Source of the DNA: Bacteroidales bacterium
Lineage (GTDB): Bacteria; Bacteroidota; Bacteroidia; Bacteroidales; GCA-2748055
Direction of reading: 5' to 3'
NCBI GenBank assembly: GCA_023138875.1
Contig: JAGLOO010000022.1
Location: 1-64,000 of the forward strand
DNA length: 64,000 nt
Shown: positions 19,348 to 27,786 of the stretch, one piece after another
Layout: each line of letters begins with the position of its first letter
Position numbering within the stretch: the stretch's first letter is position 1
The notes under the pieces: generated by a model
Told to the model about the DNA's origin: nothing
Databases searched by the model: none
The model's input: only the letters and a program-made list of their open reading frames with translations
Translations under genes and position numbers: made by a program

Positions 19348-20166
19348 ATGCAAAAAAGCATTGCATATAAAGACATAGAGGTTGTTTATAATGACCGTGG
19401 GCATGGGGCGTGTATCCTGTTGTTGCACGGATACCTTGAAACCGGTGAGATCTGGGAAAGCTTTGCCGGACGGTTCCTGGACCGGTTCAGGGTGATTACC
19501 ATGGATCTTCCCGGCCATGGAAAATCGGGTGCCTGGGGGAGGACCCACACCATGGATGATCTGGCTGGCTCAGTCCATGCTTTGCTTGAAGAGGAGGGGA
19601 TTGACAAAGTATTTCTCGTGGGACATTCGATGGGAGGCTATGTATCCATGGCTTTTGCAGATCTCTACCCGGACCAATTGTCAGGATATTCTCTTTTCCA
19701 CTCCACCTGTTTTGCCGATTCGGAGGAAAAAAGGAAAAACCGGGACCGGGAGATCAGCCTGATCCTGTGCAATAAAAAACGTCAGATCATCCAGGTGAAT
19801 ATTCCCAAAGGATTTGCAGATGTGAACCTGGAACGGTTAAGTCATGAAGTAGATATGGTCAAAAACCTGGCATTGAGTAATTCTGATGAAGGCATTGTGG
19901 CTATATTGAACGGGATGAAGGAGCGCCCGGACCGGACCCGGATTCTGGAGAACCCTGCATTGCCGCTACTGTTGGTCGGTGGGATGAAAGACAATTATAT
20001 TCCGGGTGAGATATTTGAGAAGCTGGTGGCCCTGGCTCCGCATGCGTCAGTCCTGAGGCTCGGGCAGAGCGGACACATGGGATTTATTGAGGAGCCCGAA
20101 CCTGCTGCTGCAGCCATTCGGGAGATGGTTGAAAAAAAACAGGTCCGCCCGGTTACAACTTCATGA
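19348..20166 (+). CDS. alpha/beta-fold hydrolase
   Basis: A 272-residue hydrolase. Seen: the oxyanion strand LLLHGYLETGEIW (about 24-36), the nucleophile elbow VGHSMGGYVSMA (about 92-103, Ser in GHSMG), an acid-bearing loop LLLVGGMKDNYIP (about 208-220) and the catalytic His in GQSGHMGFIEEP (about 236-247). The substrate is unknown; the sequence resembles esterases and C-C hydrolases of the BioH/MenH type. Its last codons lie in the stem of a terminator serving the convergent Spy-like gene. Confidence 0.88.
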   Translation: MQKSIAYKDIEVVYNDRGHGACILLLHGYLETGEIWESFAGRFLDRFRVITMDLPGHGKSGAWGRTHTMDDLAGSVHALLEEEGIDKVFLVGHSMGGYVSMAFADLYPDQLSGYSLFHSTCFADSEEKRKNRDREISLILCNKKRQIIQVNIPKGFADVNLERLSHEVDMVKNLALSNSDEGIVAILNGMKERPDRTRILENPALPLLLVGGMKDNYIPGEIFEKLVALAPHASVLRLGQSGHMGFIEEPEPAAAAIREMVEKKQVRPVTTS

Positions 20167-20189
20167 AGAAATAACCGGAGACGGACCTG
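20132..20189 (-). terminator. rho-independent terminator of the Spy-like gene, inside the hydrolase 3' end
   Basis: Read on the minus strand, CAGGTCCG at 20182-20189 pairs with CGGACCTG at 20140-20147, with an inner TAACC/GGTTA stem, followed by eight T (20132-20139). It sits just after the Spy-like gene and overlaps the last codons of the convergent hydrolase. Confidence 0.75.
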
Positions 20190-20202
20190 CACTATTGGTA
20201 TG

Positions 20203-20787
20203 CTATATCATATTTCTGTGATAGGGACTGCCCATGCGAGGGCCCCTGCGAAAATCATTCCTGTTTGCCCTTCTGTGTTTTGAGAACTGCCTTCTCTGCT
20301 CCAGTTTCATGATCTGCTCATCGGTCAGGATGTTTTTCACTTTTACCTTATGTTCGGCTTGAAGTTTCTTCATCCTGTTCATCAATTCGGTCTGCTCATC
20401 GATCACACCATTTACGGCCTTCAATTCCACATTTTCCTCAGAGAGGAGGGTCCGTTCCCTGGCCTTCAATTCAACCATATTGTTCTTTAAAGGCCTCATG
20501 GTCTTATAATGTGCAGTCCTGAGGGTCATCATTTCTTCCTGCTGTTCCTCGGTCAGGTTCAGGGAGATTCTCTGGTTCATCATTCCGTACCCCTGTCCGT
20601 ACCCCTGTCCGTACCCTTGTCCGAAATCCTGGCCATATCCTGGTCCATACCCCAGTTCGCACCAAGGTCCATACCCCGGTCCATAATTCTGGCCATAACC
20701 CTGGCCCCTGGTCTGGGCGTTCAACCCAGTCATCATAATCGCTGCAAGAAGTACTACCCCTGCTGATCTAATCCATTGTTTTTTCAT
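20203..20787 (-). CDS. Spy/CpxP-like periplasmic protein with Gly-Tyr-Gly repeats
   Basis: A 194-residue secreted protein. A signal peptide is visible (KKQWIRSAGVVLLAAIMMTG, cut probably after LNAQ). Residues about 26-70 are a low-complexity run of GYGxxxGYG units. Residues 75-165 form a helical LTEEQQEEMMTLR, then ILTDEQIMKLEQR, pattern typical of the LTXXQ fold of Spy/CpxP chaperones or metal-stress sensors. The C-terminus is basic. Spy homologues buffer unfolded proteins or metals in the periplasm; the specific role here is inferred. The S41 protease gene is next upstream. Confidence 0.75.
   Translation of the reverse strand: MKKQWIRSAGVVLLAAIMMTGLNAQTRGQGYGQNYGPGYGPWCELGYGPGYGQDFGQGYGQGYGQGYGMMNQRISLNLTEEQQEEMMTLRTAHYKTMRPLKNNMVELKARERTLLSEENVELKAVNGVIDEQTELMNRMKKLQAEHKVKVKNILTDEQIMKLEQRRQFSKHRRANRNDFRRGPRMGSPYHRNMI
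20584..20705 (-). repeat. 12-bp coding repeats for the GYG region
   Basis: Near-identical 12-bp units such as GTACCCCTGTCC (plus strand) recur three times from 20587 and then continue in degenerate form, encoding GQGY/GPGY tetrads of the Spy-like protein. Such tracts can change length by slippage. Confidence 0.6.
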
Positions 20788-20869
20788 AACGTATCAATTT
20801 TAATTAGCAAATAATGTTCTATTTGCCTGTTTGATGACACGCAGAGAAGAAGGTTTAATTGGCCGCGAT

Positions 20870-22537
20870 TTAAAGTGCAGTAATCGTATCGATTGCGATC
20901 TGAAGGGTGTTGTCAATATCAGCGATGATGGGGTAGAAACCATCATTGTCAATAATATTCCTTGCCACGTAAGCTGTGATGGTCTTTTTCAGGATCTGCT
21001 CCGAAATCCTGATATCACTGTAATTGGGTTGCAATCCCTTTTCTTTTGCATAGTTGATGAACTGCGGGAGGATATCCTGGTCGTCAATGTATGCCTCGAT
21101 ATCATCGGCAGAGGTAAACTGGTCAAGGGATGACCTCTGAAGATCAGTATAATGGAAAGCAAACCTGTACATGAGCCCCAGGCTTCGGACCCTGTTGTAA
21201 TATTCGGAGGATCCGACCGTGTCGACCGGAACAAATACATCCGGCATAATGCCCCCTCCTCCGTAAACGATTTTGCCACCGGGAGTCACAAATTTCTGCG
21301 AATCATCAAATTTGATGCTGTCCTGGTGTTCCAGTTCGCCATGTATAAACCGCTGATTCAGGTCATGGTAATAATCTTCTTTCCCGTTCTCATAAGGTTT
21401 CTGTATGCTTCTTCCGGTGGGAGTATAGTACCTGGCCACAGTAAGCCGCAGTGCTGAACCGTCCGTAAATCGCATCTCCTCCTGTACAAGTCCTTTGCCA
21501 AATGACCTCCGTCCGATCACCAGTCCGCGGTCATTGTCCTGTATGGCTCCTGCAAGGATCTCGCTGGCTGAGGCACTTGTTTCATCAATCAGGACCACCA
21601 CCTTATTATCCTTCAGGATCCCCCTTGAAGTGGCGTAATCATTTTTCCGGGGACGGGTTCGTCCTTCAGTATAAACGATCAGCTGGCCCTCTTCCAGGAA
21701 CTGGTCAGCAATCATCGTGGCCGCTTCCATAATTCCACCACCATTTCTTCTCAGATCGATAATCAATTTCTCCACCCCCCGGGCCTTCAGTTTTTCAATG
21801 GCTTGCATGAATTCACGATAGGTGGTCTGTGCAAACTGACTGATCTTGATATATCCCGTCTCTTCATCCACCATGTAAGCTACATCTACACTGTAGATGG
21901 GGATGTCGTCGCGTGTAATTTCGAAAACGATGGGTTCTGCCTCACCTCTTCGGTAGATGCTAACCCTGACCACCGTATTCTTGGGGCCCTTCAGCATTTT
22001 CACGATATCGTCGCTGGGCATATTGACCCCGGCAACCAGCGAGTCATTGACTCTTATGATCCTGTCGCCCGCCATAACACCGACCATTTCGGACGGACCG
22101 TTGGGAATGGTATTGATAATGGCTACAGTATCATCAGTCATATTGAACGATACCCCGATACCGCTGAAGTTTCCCGTCAGGGGTTCGGAATATCTCTGGA
22201 AATCAGTGGCAGGAATGTAGATAGAGTGGGGGTCCAGGCTCTCAAGCAGGGCAGGCATCACTGATTCGTTCAGGTTGTTCACGCTGACCGTATCCACGTA
22301 TTCGTTGAGGATGTACTGAAGGGCTGAAGAGATCTTGTTTCCTTTGGGAGACAGGGAAAATCCCGATCCTACATTCAGGCCCGGACGAATGGAAAACTTC
22401 TGTTTGTTTACCTCATCCGTTACAATGTTTCTGATGCGGATACCGGTGATCCAGTTACCCAGCATGATACCGGTGATCAGGGTGATGCTGATAAGTACCG
22501 GTAAAAATATGATCAATCTGTCTCTTCTGTTTCGCAT
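20870..22537 (-). CDS. S41-family C-terminal processing protease with PDZ domain
   Basis: A 555-residue envelope protease anchored by an N-terminal hydrophobic helix (FLPVLISITLITGIMLG). Order: helical pre-domain, PDZ domain (about 120-205, GIGVSF and AGDRIIRVND), then the tail-protease domain with KLIIDLRRNGGG (about 257-268), the nucleophile Ser in SASASEILAG (about 321-330) and the general-base Lys K348 in SFGKGLVQ. It cuts proteins near their C-terminus in the periplasm. The dCMP deaminase gene ends 21 bp upstream, so they may be cotranscribed. Confidence 0.93.
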   Translation of the reverse strand: MRNRRDRLIIFLPVLISITLITGIMLGNWITGIRIRNIVTDEVNKQKFSIRPGLNVGSGFSLSPKGNKISSALQYILNEYVDTVSVNNLNESVMPALLESLDPHSIYIPATDFQRYSEPLTGNFSGIGVSFNMTDDTVAIINTIPNGPSEMVGVMAGDRIIRVNDSLVAGVNMPSDDIVKMLKGPKNTVVRVSIYRRGEAEPIVFEITRDDIPIYSVDVAYMVDEETGYIKISQFAQTTYREFMQAIEKLKARGVEKLIIDLRRNGGGIMEAATMIADQFLEEGQLIVYTEGRTRPRKNDYATSRGILKDNKVVVLIDETSASASEILAGAIQDNDRGLVIGRRSFGKGLVQEEMRFTDGSALRLTVARYYTPTGRSIQKPYENGKEDYYHDLNQRFIHGELEHQDSIKFDDSQKFVTPGGKIVYGGGGIMPDVFVPVDTVGSSEYYNRVRSLGLMYRFAFHYTDLQRSSLDQFTSADDIEAYIDDQDILPQFINYAKEKGLQPNYSDIRISEQILKKTITAYVARNIIDNDGFYPIIADIDNTLQIAIDTITAL

Positions 22538-22558
22538 AATTCCTTCTTCTTCTGCTGA

Positions 22559-23020
22559 TCACAATGAAGGATCATCGGGGATTTCCGGTATATGAACCAG
22601 CTCGATGCCGGCCCTGTCCAGAAGATCAAGTCCGTTGGTGATTCTGTATTTTTCTGAATATACCACCCGCTGGATCCCGGACTGAATGATCAGTTTTGAG
22701 CACTCCATACAGGGAGAGGTGGTGATATAAAGGGTTGAACCTTCACTGCTGTTGTTGGATTTTGCCACTTTGGTAATTGCGTTGGCCTCGGCATGAAGGA
22801 CATAGGATTTGGTGTCTTTGTTCTCATCCTCGCACTCATTTTCGAAACCGGAAGGAGTGCCGTTATACCCATCTGAAATGATCATCTTGTCATTTACCAG
22901 TAGCGCTCCTACTTTTTTGCGAATGCAATAGGAGTTTGAAGCCCATATCCTGGCCATCCTCAGATAACGTATATCTATGGCCAGCTGCTTCTCTCCATTC
23001 GTTTTGGTATTCTCTGACAT
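22559..23020 (-). CDS. dCMP/cytidine deaminase family protein (zinc)
   Basis: About 153 residues from ATG 23020. The frame stays open upstream to 23113, but that part is the antisense-free body of tRNA-Leu and is not protein coding. The enzyme deaminates dCMP to dUMP for thymidylate synthesis. Zinc motifs are intact: HAEANAITKVAKS (HAE) and TTSPCMECSKLIIQSG (PCxxC). An extra early segment, KKVGALLVNDKMIISDGYNG, is typical of the dCMP deaminase/ComEB group. It lies just downstream of the tRNA and upstream of the S41 protease. Confidence 0.92.
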   Translation of the reverse strand: MSENTKTNGEKQLAIDIRYLRMARIWASNSYCIRKKVGALLVNDKMIISDGYNGTPSGFENECEDENKDTKSYVLHAEANAITKVAKSNNSSEGSTLYITTSPCMECSKLIIQSGIQRVVYSEKYRITNGLDLLDRAGIELVHIPEIPDDPSL

Positions 23021-23035
23021 TCTGATTGAGGATTG

Positions 23036-23119
23036 TGCCCAGAGCCGGGATCGAACCGGCACGATATTGCTATCACTGGTGTTTGAGACCAGCGCGTCTA
23101 CCAATTCCGCCACCTGGGC
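23036..23119 (-). tRNA. tRNA-Leu (anticodon CAA)
   Basis: Minus strand, 84 nt. Acceptor stem GCCCAGG pairs with TCTGGGC. The anticodon stem is CTGGT/ACCAG with loop CTCAAAC, so the anticodon is CAA, reading UUG. A long class II variable arm (TGATAGCAATATCGT region) precedes a T-arm GCCGG-TTCGATC-CCGGC. The discriminator is A; CCA is not encoded. A false open frame runs through it into the dCMP deaminase gene. Confidence 0.97.
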
Positions 23120-23297
23120 AATAAGATGTTTACACTAAAACAAGAACTCCACTGCCATCTAAAATGGCTATTGTTATACCCCACTTGAGCAACTTTTAAA
23201 GCGCAGCGAAGTTAATGCTTTTCAGGAAAACTGGCAAGCCTGCAACCATTCTGCACACAGCATGTTCTTAAATATCTTTTATGAAACGATCCATTGC

Positions 23298-23305
23298 TAA
23301 TTTTG
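23298..23305 (+). promoter_or_regulatory. -7 box upstream of the aldehyde dehydrogenase
   Basis: TAATTTTG, a full match to TAnnTTTG, lies 32 bp before the ATG at 23338. No convincing -33 box was found. Confidence 0.4.
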
Positions 23306-23337
23306 TTGATCAGTAATCACAGAATAATACCAATCTC

Positions 23338-24897
23338 ATGGACATACAATACAAAGACAAAGTTAATCAGGTACTCAATAGACTGGGGATCCAGAAATTG
23401 AATCCCGGGGCAACAACCGGGCAGAACTGGCTGGACACGAAAGGTGATGTTACATCGTCGGTTTCGCCCATTGACGGGGAAATCATCGCAAAGGTAACCA
23501 ATGCCACGGTCGGGGATTACGAATCTGTTATCCGGACTGCCGGAGAAGCTTTTGCCGTCTGGAAGTCTGTTCCGGCACCCAAAAGGGGAGAGGTAGTGCG
23601 ACAGATTGGGATGGCCCTGCGCGAAGCAAAGGAAGACTTGGGTTTCCTGGTTACCCTGGAGATGGGGAAGATCTATCAGGAAGGATTGGGCGAGGTGCAG
23701 GAGATGATCGACATCTGTGATTTTGCTGTGGGACAATCAAGGCAATTGTATGGTTTTACCATGCAGTCGGAAAGGCCCCAGCACAGGATGTATGATCAGT
23801 ATCATCCCCTGGGCATTGTCGGACTGGTAACTGCTTTCAACTTTCCGGTAGCTGTCTGGGCATGGAATACCATGATAGCTGCTGTAGCAGGTGATGTGGT
23901 GGTATGGAAACCCAGCTCCAAGACGCCTTTAACTGCCATAGCCATCCAGCACATTATTCAGGATGTATTGAAGGAGAACCATGTTCCGGAAGGTGTATTT
24001 AACCTGGTTGTGGCCAAGTCCTCGGTGATGGGTGATAATTTCGCAGCTGATAAAAGAATTCCGCTCTTCTCTGTAACCGGATCCACCGCTGTGGGTAAAC
24101 ATATTTCAGGAATTGTGGGGCAACGCCTCGGGAGCACCATTATGGAACTGGGAGGTAATAATGCATTGATTGTTTCACAGAACGCAGACCTGGATATTGC
24201 TGTTCCTGCCATTGTTTTCGGATCGGTGGGAACGACCGGACAACGCTGTACATCCACCCGTAGGGTGATCATTCACGATGCGATTTATGAAGAAGTGAAA
24301 GCCAGGCTCGTAAAGGCTTACAAGCAGATTTCACAAAGGATAGGAAATCCCCTGGATGAGCAAATTCTTGTGGGGCCGTTGGTGGATCAGGGAGCAGTTG
24401 ACATCTTTTCAAATGCCATAGAAAAGGTGAAGCGTGAGGGTGGGACCATGCTGTTTGGAGGGGAGAGACTGGAGGGGCCGGGCTACGAGGCCGGAACTTT
24501 CGTGGTACCTGCCCTGGCCGAGGTAAAGAATCATTTTGAGATCGTTCAGGATGAAACTTTTGCCCCATTGCTGTACCTGATCAGGTGTGGTGATATTGAC
24601 GAGGCCATTGCCCTGAACAACGATGTACCCCAGGGGCTCACATCGGCAATATTTACGCTGAATCTGCGGGAAGCAGAACAGTTCCTTTCAGGTGTGGGTT
24701 CTGATTGCGGAATCGCCAATGTGAATATCGGAACATCCGGCGCGGAGATTGGTGGTGCATTTGGTGGTGAGAAGGAGACCGGAGGGGGACGTGAATCGGG
24801 ATCAGATGCATGGAAGGTCTACATGCGCAGGCAGACCAATACCATCAACTACGGAAAAGACCTTCCGCTTGCACAGGGTATTAAATTTGATCTGTAA
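23338..24897 (+). CDS. aldehyde dehydrogenase, ALDH7/antiquitin-like
   Basis: A 519-residue NAD(P)-dependent aldehyde dehydrogenase. Seen: the cofactor-binding N168 in TAFNFP, the general base E270 in MELGGNN and the catalytic C304 in TGQRCTSTRR. The C-terminal GTSGAEIGGAFGGEKETGGG and the DAWKVYMRRQTNTINY segment are characteristic of ALDH7A1/AmaB-type alpha-aminoadipic semialdehyde (piperideine-6-carboxylate) dehydrogenases of lysine catabolism. That substrate is inferred from family resemblance; no other lysine-degradation gene is adjacent. Transcribed alone from 23338. Confidence 0.9.
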   Translation: MDIQYKDKVNQVLNRLGIQKLNPGATTGQNWLDTKGDVTSSVSPIDGEIIAKVTNATVGDYESVIRTAGEAFAVWKSVPAPKRGEVVRQIGMALREAKEDLGFLVTLEMGKIYQEGLGEVQEMIDICDFAVGQSRQLYGFTMQSERPQHRMYDQYHPLGIVGLVTAFNFPVAVWAWNTMIAAVAGDVVVWKPSSKTPLTAIAIQHIIQDVLKENHVPEGVFNLVVAKSSVMGDNFAADKRIPLFSVTGSTAVGKHISGIVGQRLGSTIMELGGNNALIVSQNADLDIAVPAIVFGSVGTTGQRCTSTRRVIIHDAIYEEVKARLVKAYKQISQRIGNPLDEQILVGPLVDQGAVDIFSNAIEKVKREGGTMLFGGERLEGPGYEAGTFVVPALAEVKNHFEIVQDETFAPLLYLIRCGDIDEAIALNNDVPQGLTSAIFTLNLREAEQFLSGVGSDCGIANVNIGTSGAEIGGAFGGEKETGGGRESGSDAWKVYMRRQTNTINYGKDLPLAQGIKFDL

Positions 24898-25036
24898 AGA
24901 TATTCTCCAGAATATTGTTTTCGTTACTGAAATCCTTTGTTGCGCAAATGATTGTAGGCAACTCATCCAATATCCTGTCGATATATAAAAAGGGTTTCCA
25001 TCCTGAAGCCTATTCCAAGTTCAACAAGAAGACCAT

Positions 25037-25069
25037 TTTGAACGCGATGCCAAAAATGTCGTATCTTTA
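25037..25069 (+). promoter_or_regulatory. possible promoter of the toxin-antitoxin pair
   Basis: TTTG at 25037-25040 and TATCTTTA at 25062-25069 are spaced 21 bp and lie just before the antitoxin ATG. The -7 box has one mismatch to TAnnTTTG. Confidence 0.35.
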
Positions 25070-25081
25070 AAAGAAAATATC

Positions 25082-25321
25082 ATGGGTTTAGCCTTAACAA
25101 ATAAGACAATAGATAAATACTTCGGTTTTCTTTCCCGACTTGACAATGGTTCTAAAAAGAAGCTTATTATTAAGCTTACAGAGTCCATTGAGACAAAAGA
25201 AGACCGCAAATTTAACTTAAGAAGCTTATATGGAGCATGGGAAGATTCGAGAGATTCTGATGAAATAAATAGAGAGATTAGAGAATCCAGAATTGATAAC
25301 AGAAGCAATGCGGACTTCTAA
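25082..25321 (+). CDS. putative antitoxin of a VapBC-type pair
   Basis: A 79-residue, highly charged small protein with an N-terminal TNKTIDKYFGFLSRLD helix region and an acidic-basic C-terminus (NREIRESRIDNRSNADF). No DNA-binding fold can be assigned with certainty. The antitoxin call rests on size, charge and position: its TAA overlaps the ATG of the PIN-domain gene by one base (TAATG), the usual coupling of antitoxin and toxin. Base composition is A+T-rich compared with both neighbours. Confidence 0.7.
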   Translation: MGLALTNKTIDKYFGFLSRLDNGSKKKLIIKLTESIETKEDRKFNLRSLYGAWEDSRDSDEINREIRESRIDNRSNADF

Positions 25322-25719
25322 TGAAGTATTTATTAGATACTAACATTTGTATTCACTTCTTTAAAGGCAAATTCAACCTTATTGAAAAACTTGAAAAGAT
25401 TGATTTAAAGAACTGTGCTATTTCGGAGATTACACTTGCTGAACTTGTATTTGGTGCCGAAAACAGTTTAACCCCCCAAAAGAATCATGACATAATTGAG
25501 AAATTCTCAGAACAGATAACAATATTACCAATTTTTGATTCTATAAGTCTTTATGGAAAGGAAAAGGCACGATTAAGAAAATCAGGAACAATGATTAGTG
25601 ATTTTGATTTATTGATTGGCTGTGCAGCAGTTGAAAATGAATTAATTATGGTGACTGAAAACATTTGTGAATTTGAAAGAATTTCTGATATAAAGCTTGA
25701 AAATTGGGTTGCTAGATAA
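25321..25719 (+). CDS. PIN-domain toxin (VapC family)
   Basis: A 132-residue PIN-domain ribonuclease. The acidic metal-binding residues are visible: D6 in KYLLDTNICI, E41 in LAELVFGAE, D94 and D96 in ISDFDLLIGCAA; a further carboxylate is likely in VTENICEFERI. VapC toxins cleave RNA, often initiator tRNA or the sarcin-ricin loop, and are silenced by the upstream antitoxin. The RNA target cannot be read here. The gene is A+T-rich and ends 22 bp before the convergent dxs stop, suggesting an acquired cassette. Confidence 0.88.
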   Translation: MKYLLDTNICIHFFKGKFNLIEKLEKIDLKNCAISEITLAELVFGAENSLTPQKNHDIIEKFSEQITILPIFDSISLYGKEKARLRKSGTMISDFDLLIGCAAVENELIMVTENICEFERISDIKLENWVAR

Positions 25720-25741
25720 ATAACTACGAAAGAGTTTGATT

Positions 25742-27673
25742 TTACATTGCCCGGGTGAGGATCTTTGAGACCACCAAGTTCCGGGCAGCCAGCACAATGC
25801 CTTCAGCATCGAAACCACATTCCCTGTATAACTCTTCCTGGCTTCCGTGATCCACAAACCGGTCAGGAATTCCCAGGCGAATTACCTTGGCCTTGTAACT
25901 GTTGTCGTTCATGTATTCAATGACAGCGCTGCCAAGTCCCCCTACAATGGACGCATCTTCTACGGTGATAACCTTATCAAACTTCGAGAACACGCTCTTA
26001 AGCAGTATGTTATCAAGGGGCTTTAAAAAGCGCATGTCATAATGAGCTGCGCTGAAGTGGTCTTTTTCCAGGATTGATATAGCTTTTGTAACCTCTTTTC
26101 CGATGGGTCCGAGGGATAAGATAGCCAGGTCACTTCCATTATTGAGCTGTTGCCCTTTCCCAATCTCTATTTCGCTGAAAGGTTGTTTCCAGTCCACCGT
26201 CACACCCCTTCCCCGGGGGTACCGGATCGCAAATGGTCCTGCAGGGCGAAGCTGAGCTGTATACATCAGGTCCCTTAGTTCAATTTCGTTGAGTGGGGAG
26301 GCAATCACCATATCGGGGATGCATCTGAAGTATGCCAGATCGTAGGCCCCATGGTGCGTGGCACCGTCTGATCCCACCAGTCCGGCACGATCGAGGCAGA
26401 AAACCACAGGAAGTTTTTGTATGGCCACGTCATGGATCACCTGGTCATATGCCCGTTGCATGAAGGAGGAATATATATTGCAGAAGGGCGTCATTCCCGA
26501 AGCGGCCAGTCCGGCCGAGAAAGTCACTGCATGTTGTTCTGCAATGCCCACATCATAAGTGCGATCGGGCATCTCATCCATCATGATCTTCAGGGAAGAG
26601 CCCGTGGGCATGGCTGGGGTAATCCCGATAATCTTCTTATTGGTTTTTGCCAGTTCAAGAATGGTTTCCCCGAACACATCCTGATACAGGGGTGGTTGGG
26701 GCTTGTCATATGATTTACGGAATATCTCACCCGTATGCATGTCGAATTTACCGGGTGAATGAAATGCGGTCTGGTTTTCTTCTGCTTTGGCAAATCCCTT
26801 GCCCTTCTGGGTGATTATATGCAGCAATTTGGGCCCCGGGATATCCTTCATGTCCTTCAGGATATCGGTCAGGTGGAGCACATCATGGCCGTCGACCGGA
26901 CCAAAATACCTGAAGTTGAGAGATTCGAACAGGTTGCTTTGTTTGAGGACGATGGACTTGATGGCATTTTCGATCTTCTGGGCATAACGCCTGGCATTAG
27001 GGGTAATCTTGTTCAGGAATCCCAGCAGGTTCCAGACATCATTCTTTACCTTGTTGTAGGCTTTTGATGTAGTGATATCCAGCAGGTAATCTTTCATGGC
27101 ACCCACGCTGGGATCAATGGAAATGTGGTTGTCATTGAGGATCACCAGCAGGTTTTTCCCGGCATGACCTGCATTGTTCAGTGCTTCGTAGGCCATCCCG
27201 CCGGTGAGGGAACCATCTCCAATCACTGCCACTACCTGCCGGTCGGTCTCACCCCTGTAATCATTTCCGGCAGCCATTCCAAGTGCGGCTGAGATGGATG
27301 TGGAAGCATGTCCCACGCCAAAAGCGTCATAGGCACTTTCTGAAGGCTTTGGAAATCCGCTGATCCCTCCGTACTTCCGGTTGGTATGGAAATTATCCCT
27401 GCGGCCTGTAAGGATTTTATGTCCGTAAGCCTGGTGTCCGACATCCCAGATGATCTGGTCATGGGGTGCGTTATATACATGGTGAAGGGCAACGGTGAGC
27501 TCAACAACCCCAAGGCTGGCTCCAAAATGACCCGGATTGGATGAAACAATTTCAATAATGAACTGGCGCAACTCACCGCTGAGTTGCCTCAGCTGTTCCG
27601 GTGTAAGTGACTTCATGTCGTCCGGACTCTGTATGGTATTGAGCAAGTTATAATCGCCCCTGGTTGCTTCCAT
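25742..27673 (-). CDS. dxs: 1-deoxy-D-xylulose-5-phosphate synthase
   Basis: About 643 residues from ATG 27673. The frame extends seven codons further but MEATRGDYNLL is the expected start. It makes DXP from pyruvate and glyceraldehyde-3-phosphate, the first step of the MEP isoprenoid pathway. Seen: HFGASLGVVELTVALH, the substrate/TPP region VWDVGHQAYGHKILTGR, the TPP-Mg motif GDGSLTGGMAYEALNNAG, the DRAGLVGSDGATHHGAYDL segment of the transketolase centre, and the C-terminal domain with FLKPLD and GGLGSAVIEY. A TACCTTTG -7 box lies 18 bp upstream. Confidence 0.96.
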   Translation of the reverse strand: MEATRGDYNLLNTIQSPDDMKSLTPEQLRQLSGELRQFIIEIVSSNPGHFGASLGVVELTVALHHVYNAPHDQIIWDVGHQAYGHKILTGRRDNFHTNRKYGGISGFPKPSESAYDAFGVGHASTSISAALGMAAGNDYRGETDRQVVAVIGDGSLTGGMAYEALNNAGHAGKNLLVILNDNHISIDPSVGAMKDYLLDITTSKAYNKVKNDVWNLLGFLNKITPNARRYAQKIENAIKSIVLKQSNLFESLNFRYFGPVDGHDVLHLTDILKDMKDIPGPKLLHIITQKGKGFAKAEENQTAFHSPGKFDMHTGEIFRKSYDKPQPPLYQDVFGETILELAKTNKKIIGITPAMPTGSSLKIMMDEMPDRTYDVGIAEQHAVTFSAGLAASGMTPFCNIYSSFMQRAYDQVIHDVAIQKLPVVFCLDRAGLVGSDGATHHGAYDLAYFRCIPDMVIASPLNEIELRDLMYTAQLRPAGPFAIRYPRGRGVTVDWKQPFSEIEIGKGQQLNNGSDLAILSLGPIGKEVTKAISILEKDHFSAAHYDMRFLKPLDNILLKSVFSKFDKVITVEDASIVGGLGSAVIEYMNDNSYKAKVIRLGIPDRFVDHGSQEELYRECGFDAEGIVLAARNLVVSKILTRAM

Positions 27674-27691
27674 CTGGATCAAATTGTGGTG

Positions 27692-27699
27692 CAAAGGTA
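27692..27699 (-). promoter_or_regulatory. -7 box upstream of dxs
   Basis: The minus strand reads TACCTTTG, a full match to TAnnTTTG, 18 bp before the dxs ATG at 27673, giving a short leader. No -33 box identified. Confidence 0.4.
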
Positions 27700-27786
27700 C
27701 GAATAAATCGCTTTGTTAATATCTTAAAGAGGCATGGTGAAAAATTGCCAGGCATACCCCTCCTATTTTAAGTAATTTGCATCAAT

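Noticed and set aside
23020-23113. Upstream in-frame extension of dCMP deaminase
   Set aside because: The bases are tRNA-Leu; the translated peptide is the well-known tRNA-derived artefact.
24898-25081. Short open stretch ending KMSYL before the antitoxin
   Set aside because: Too short, no start with support and no similarity; probably promoter region of the toxin-antitoxin pair.
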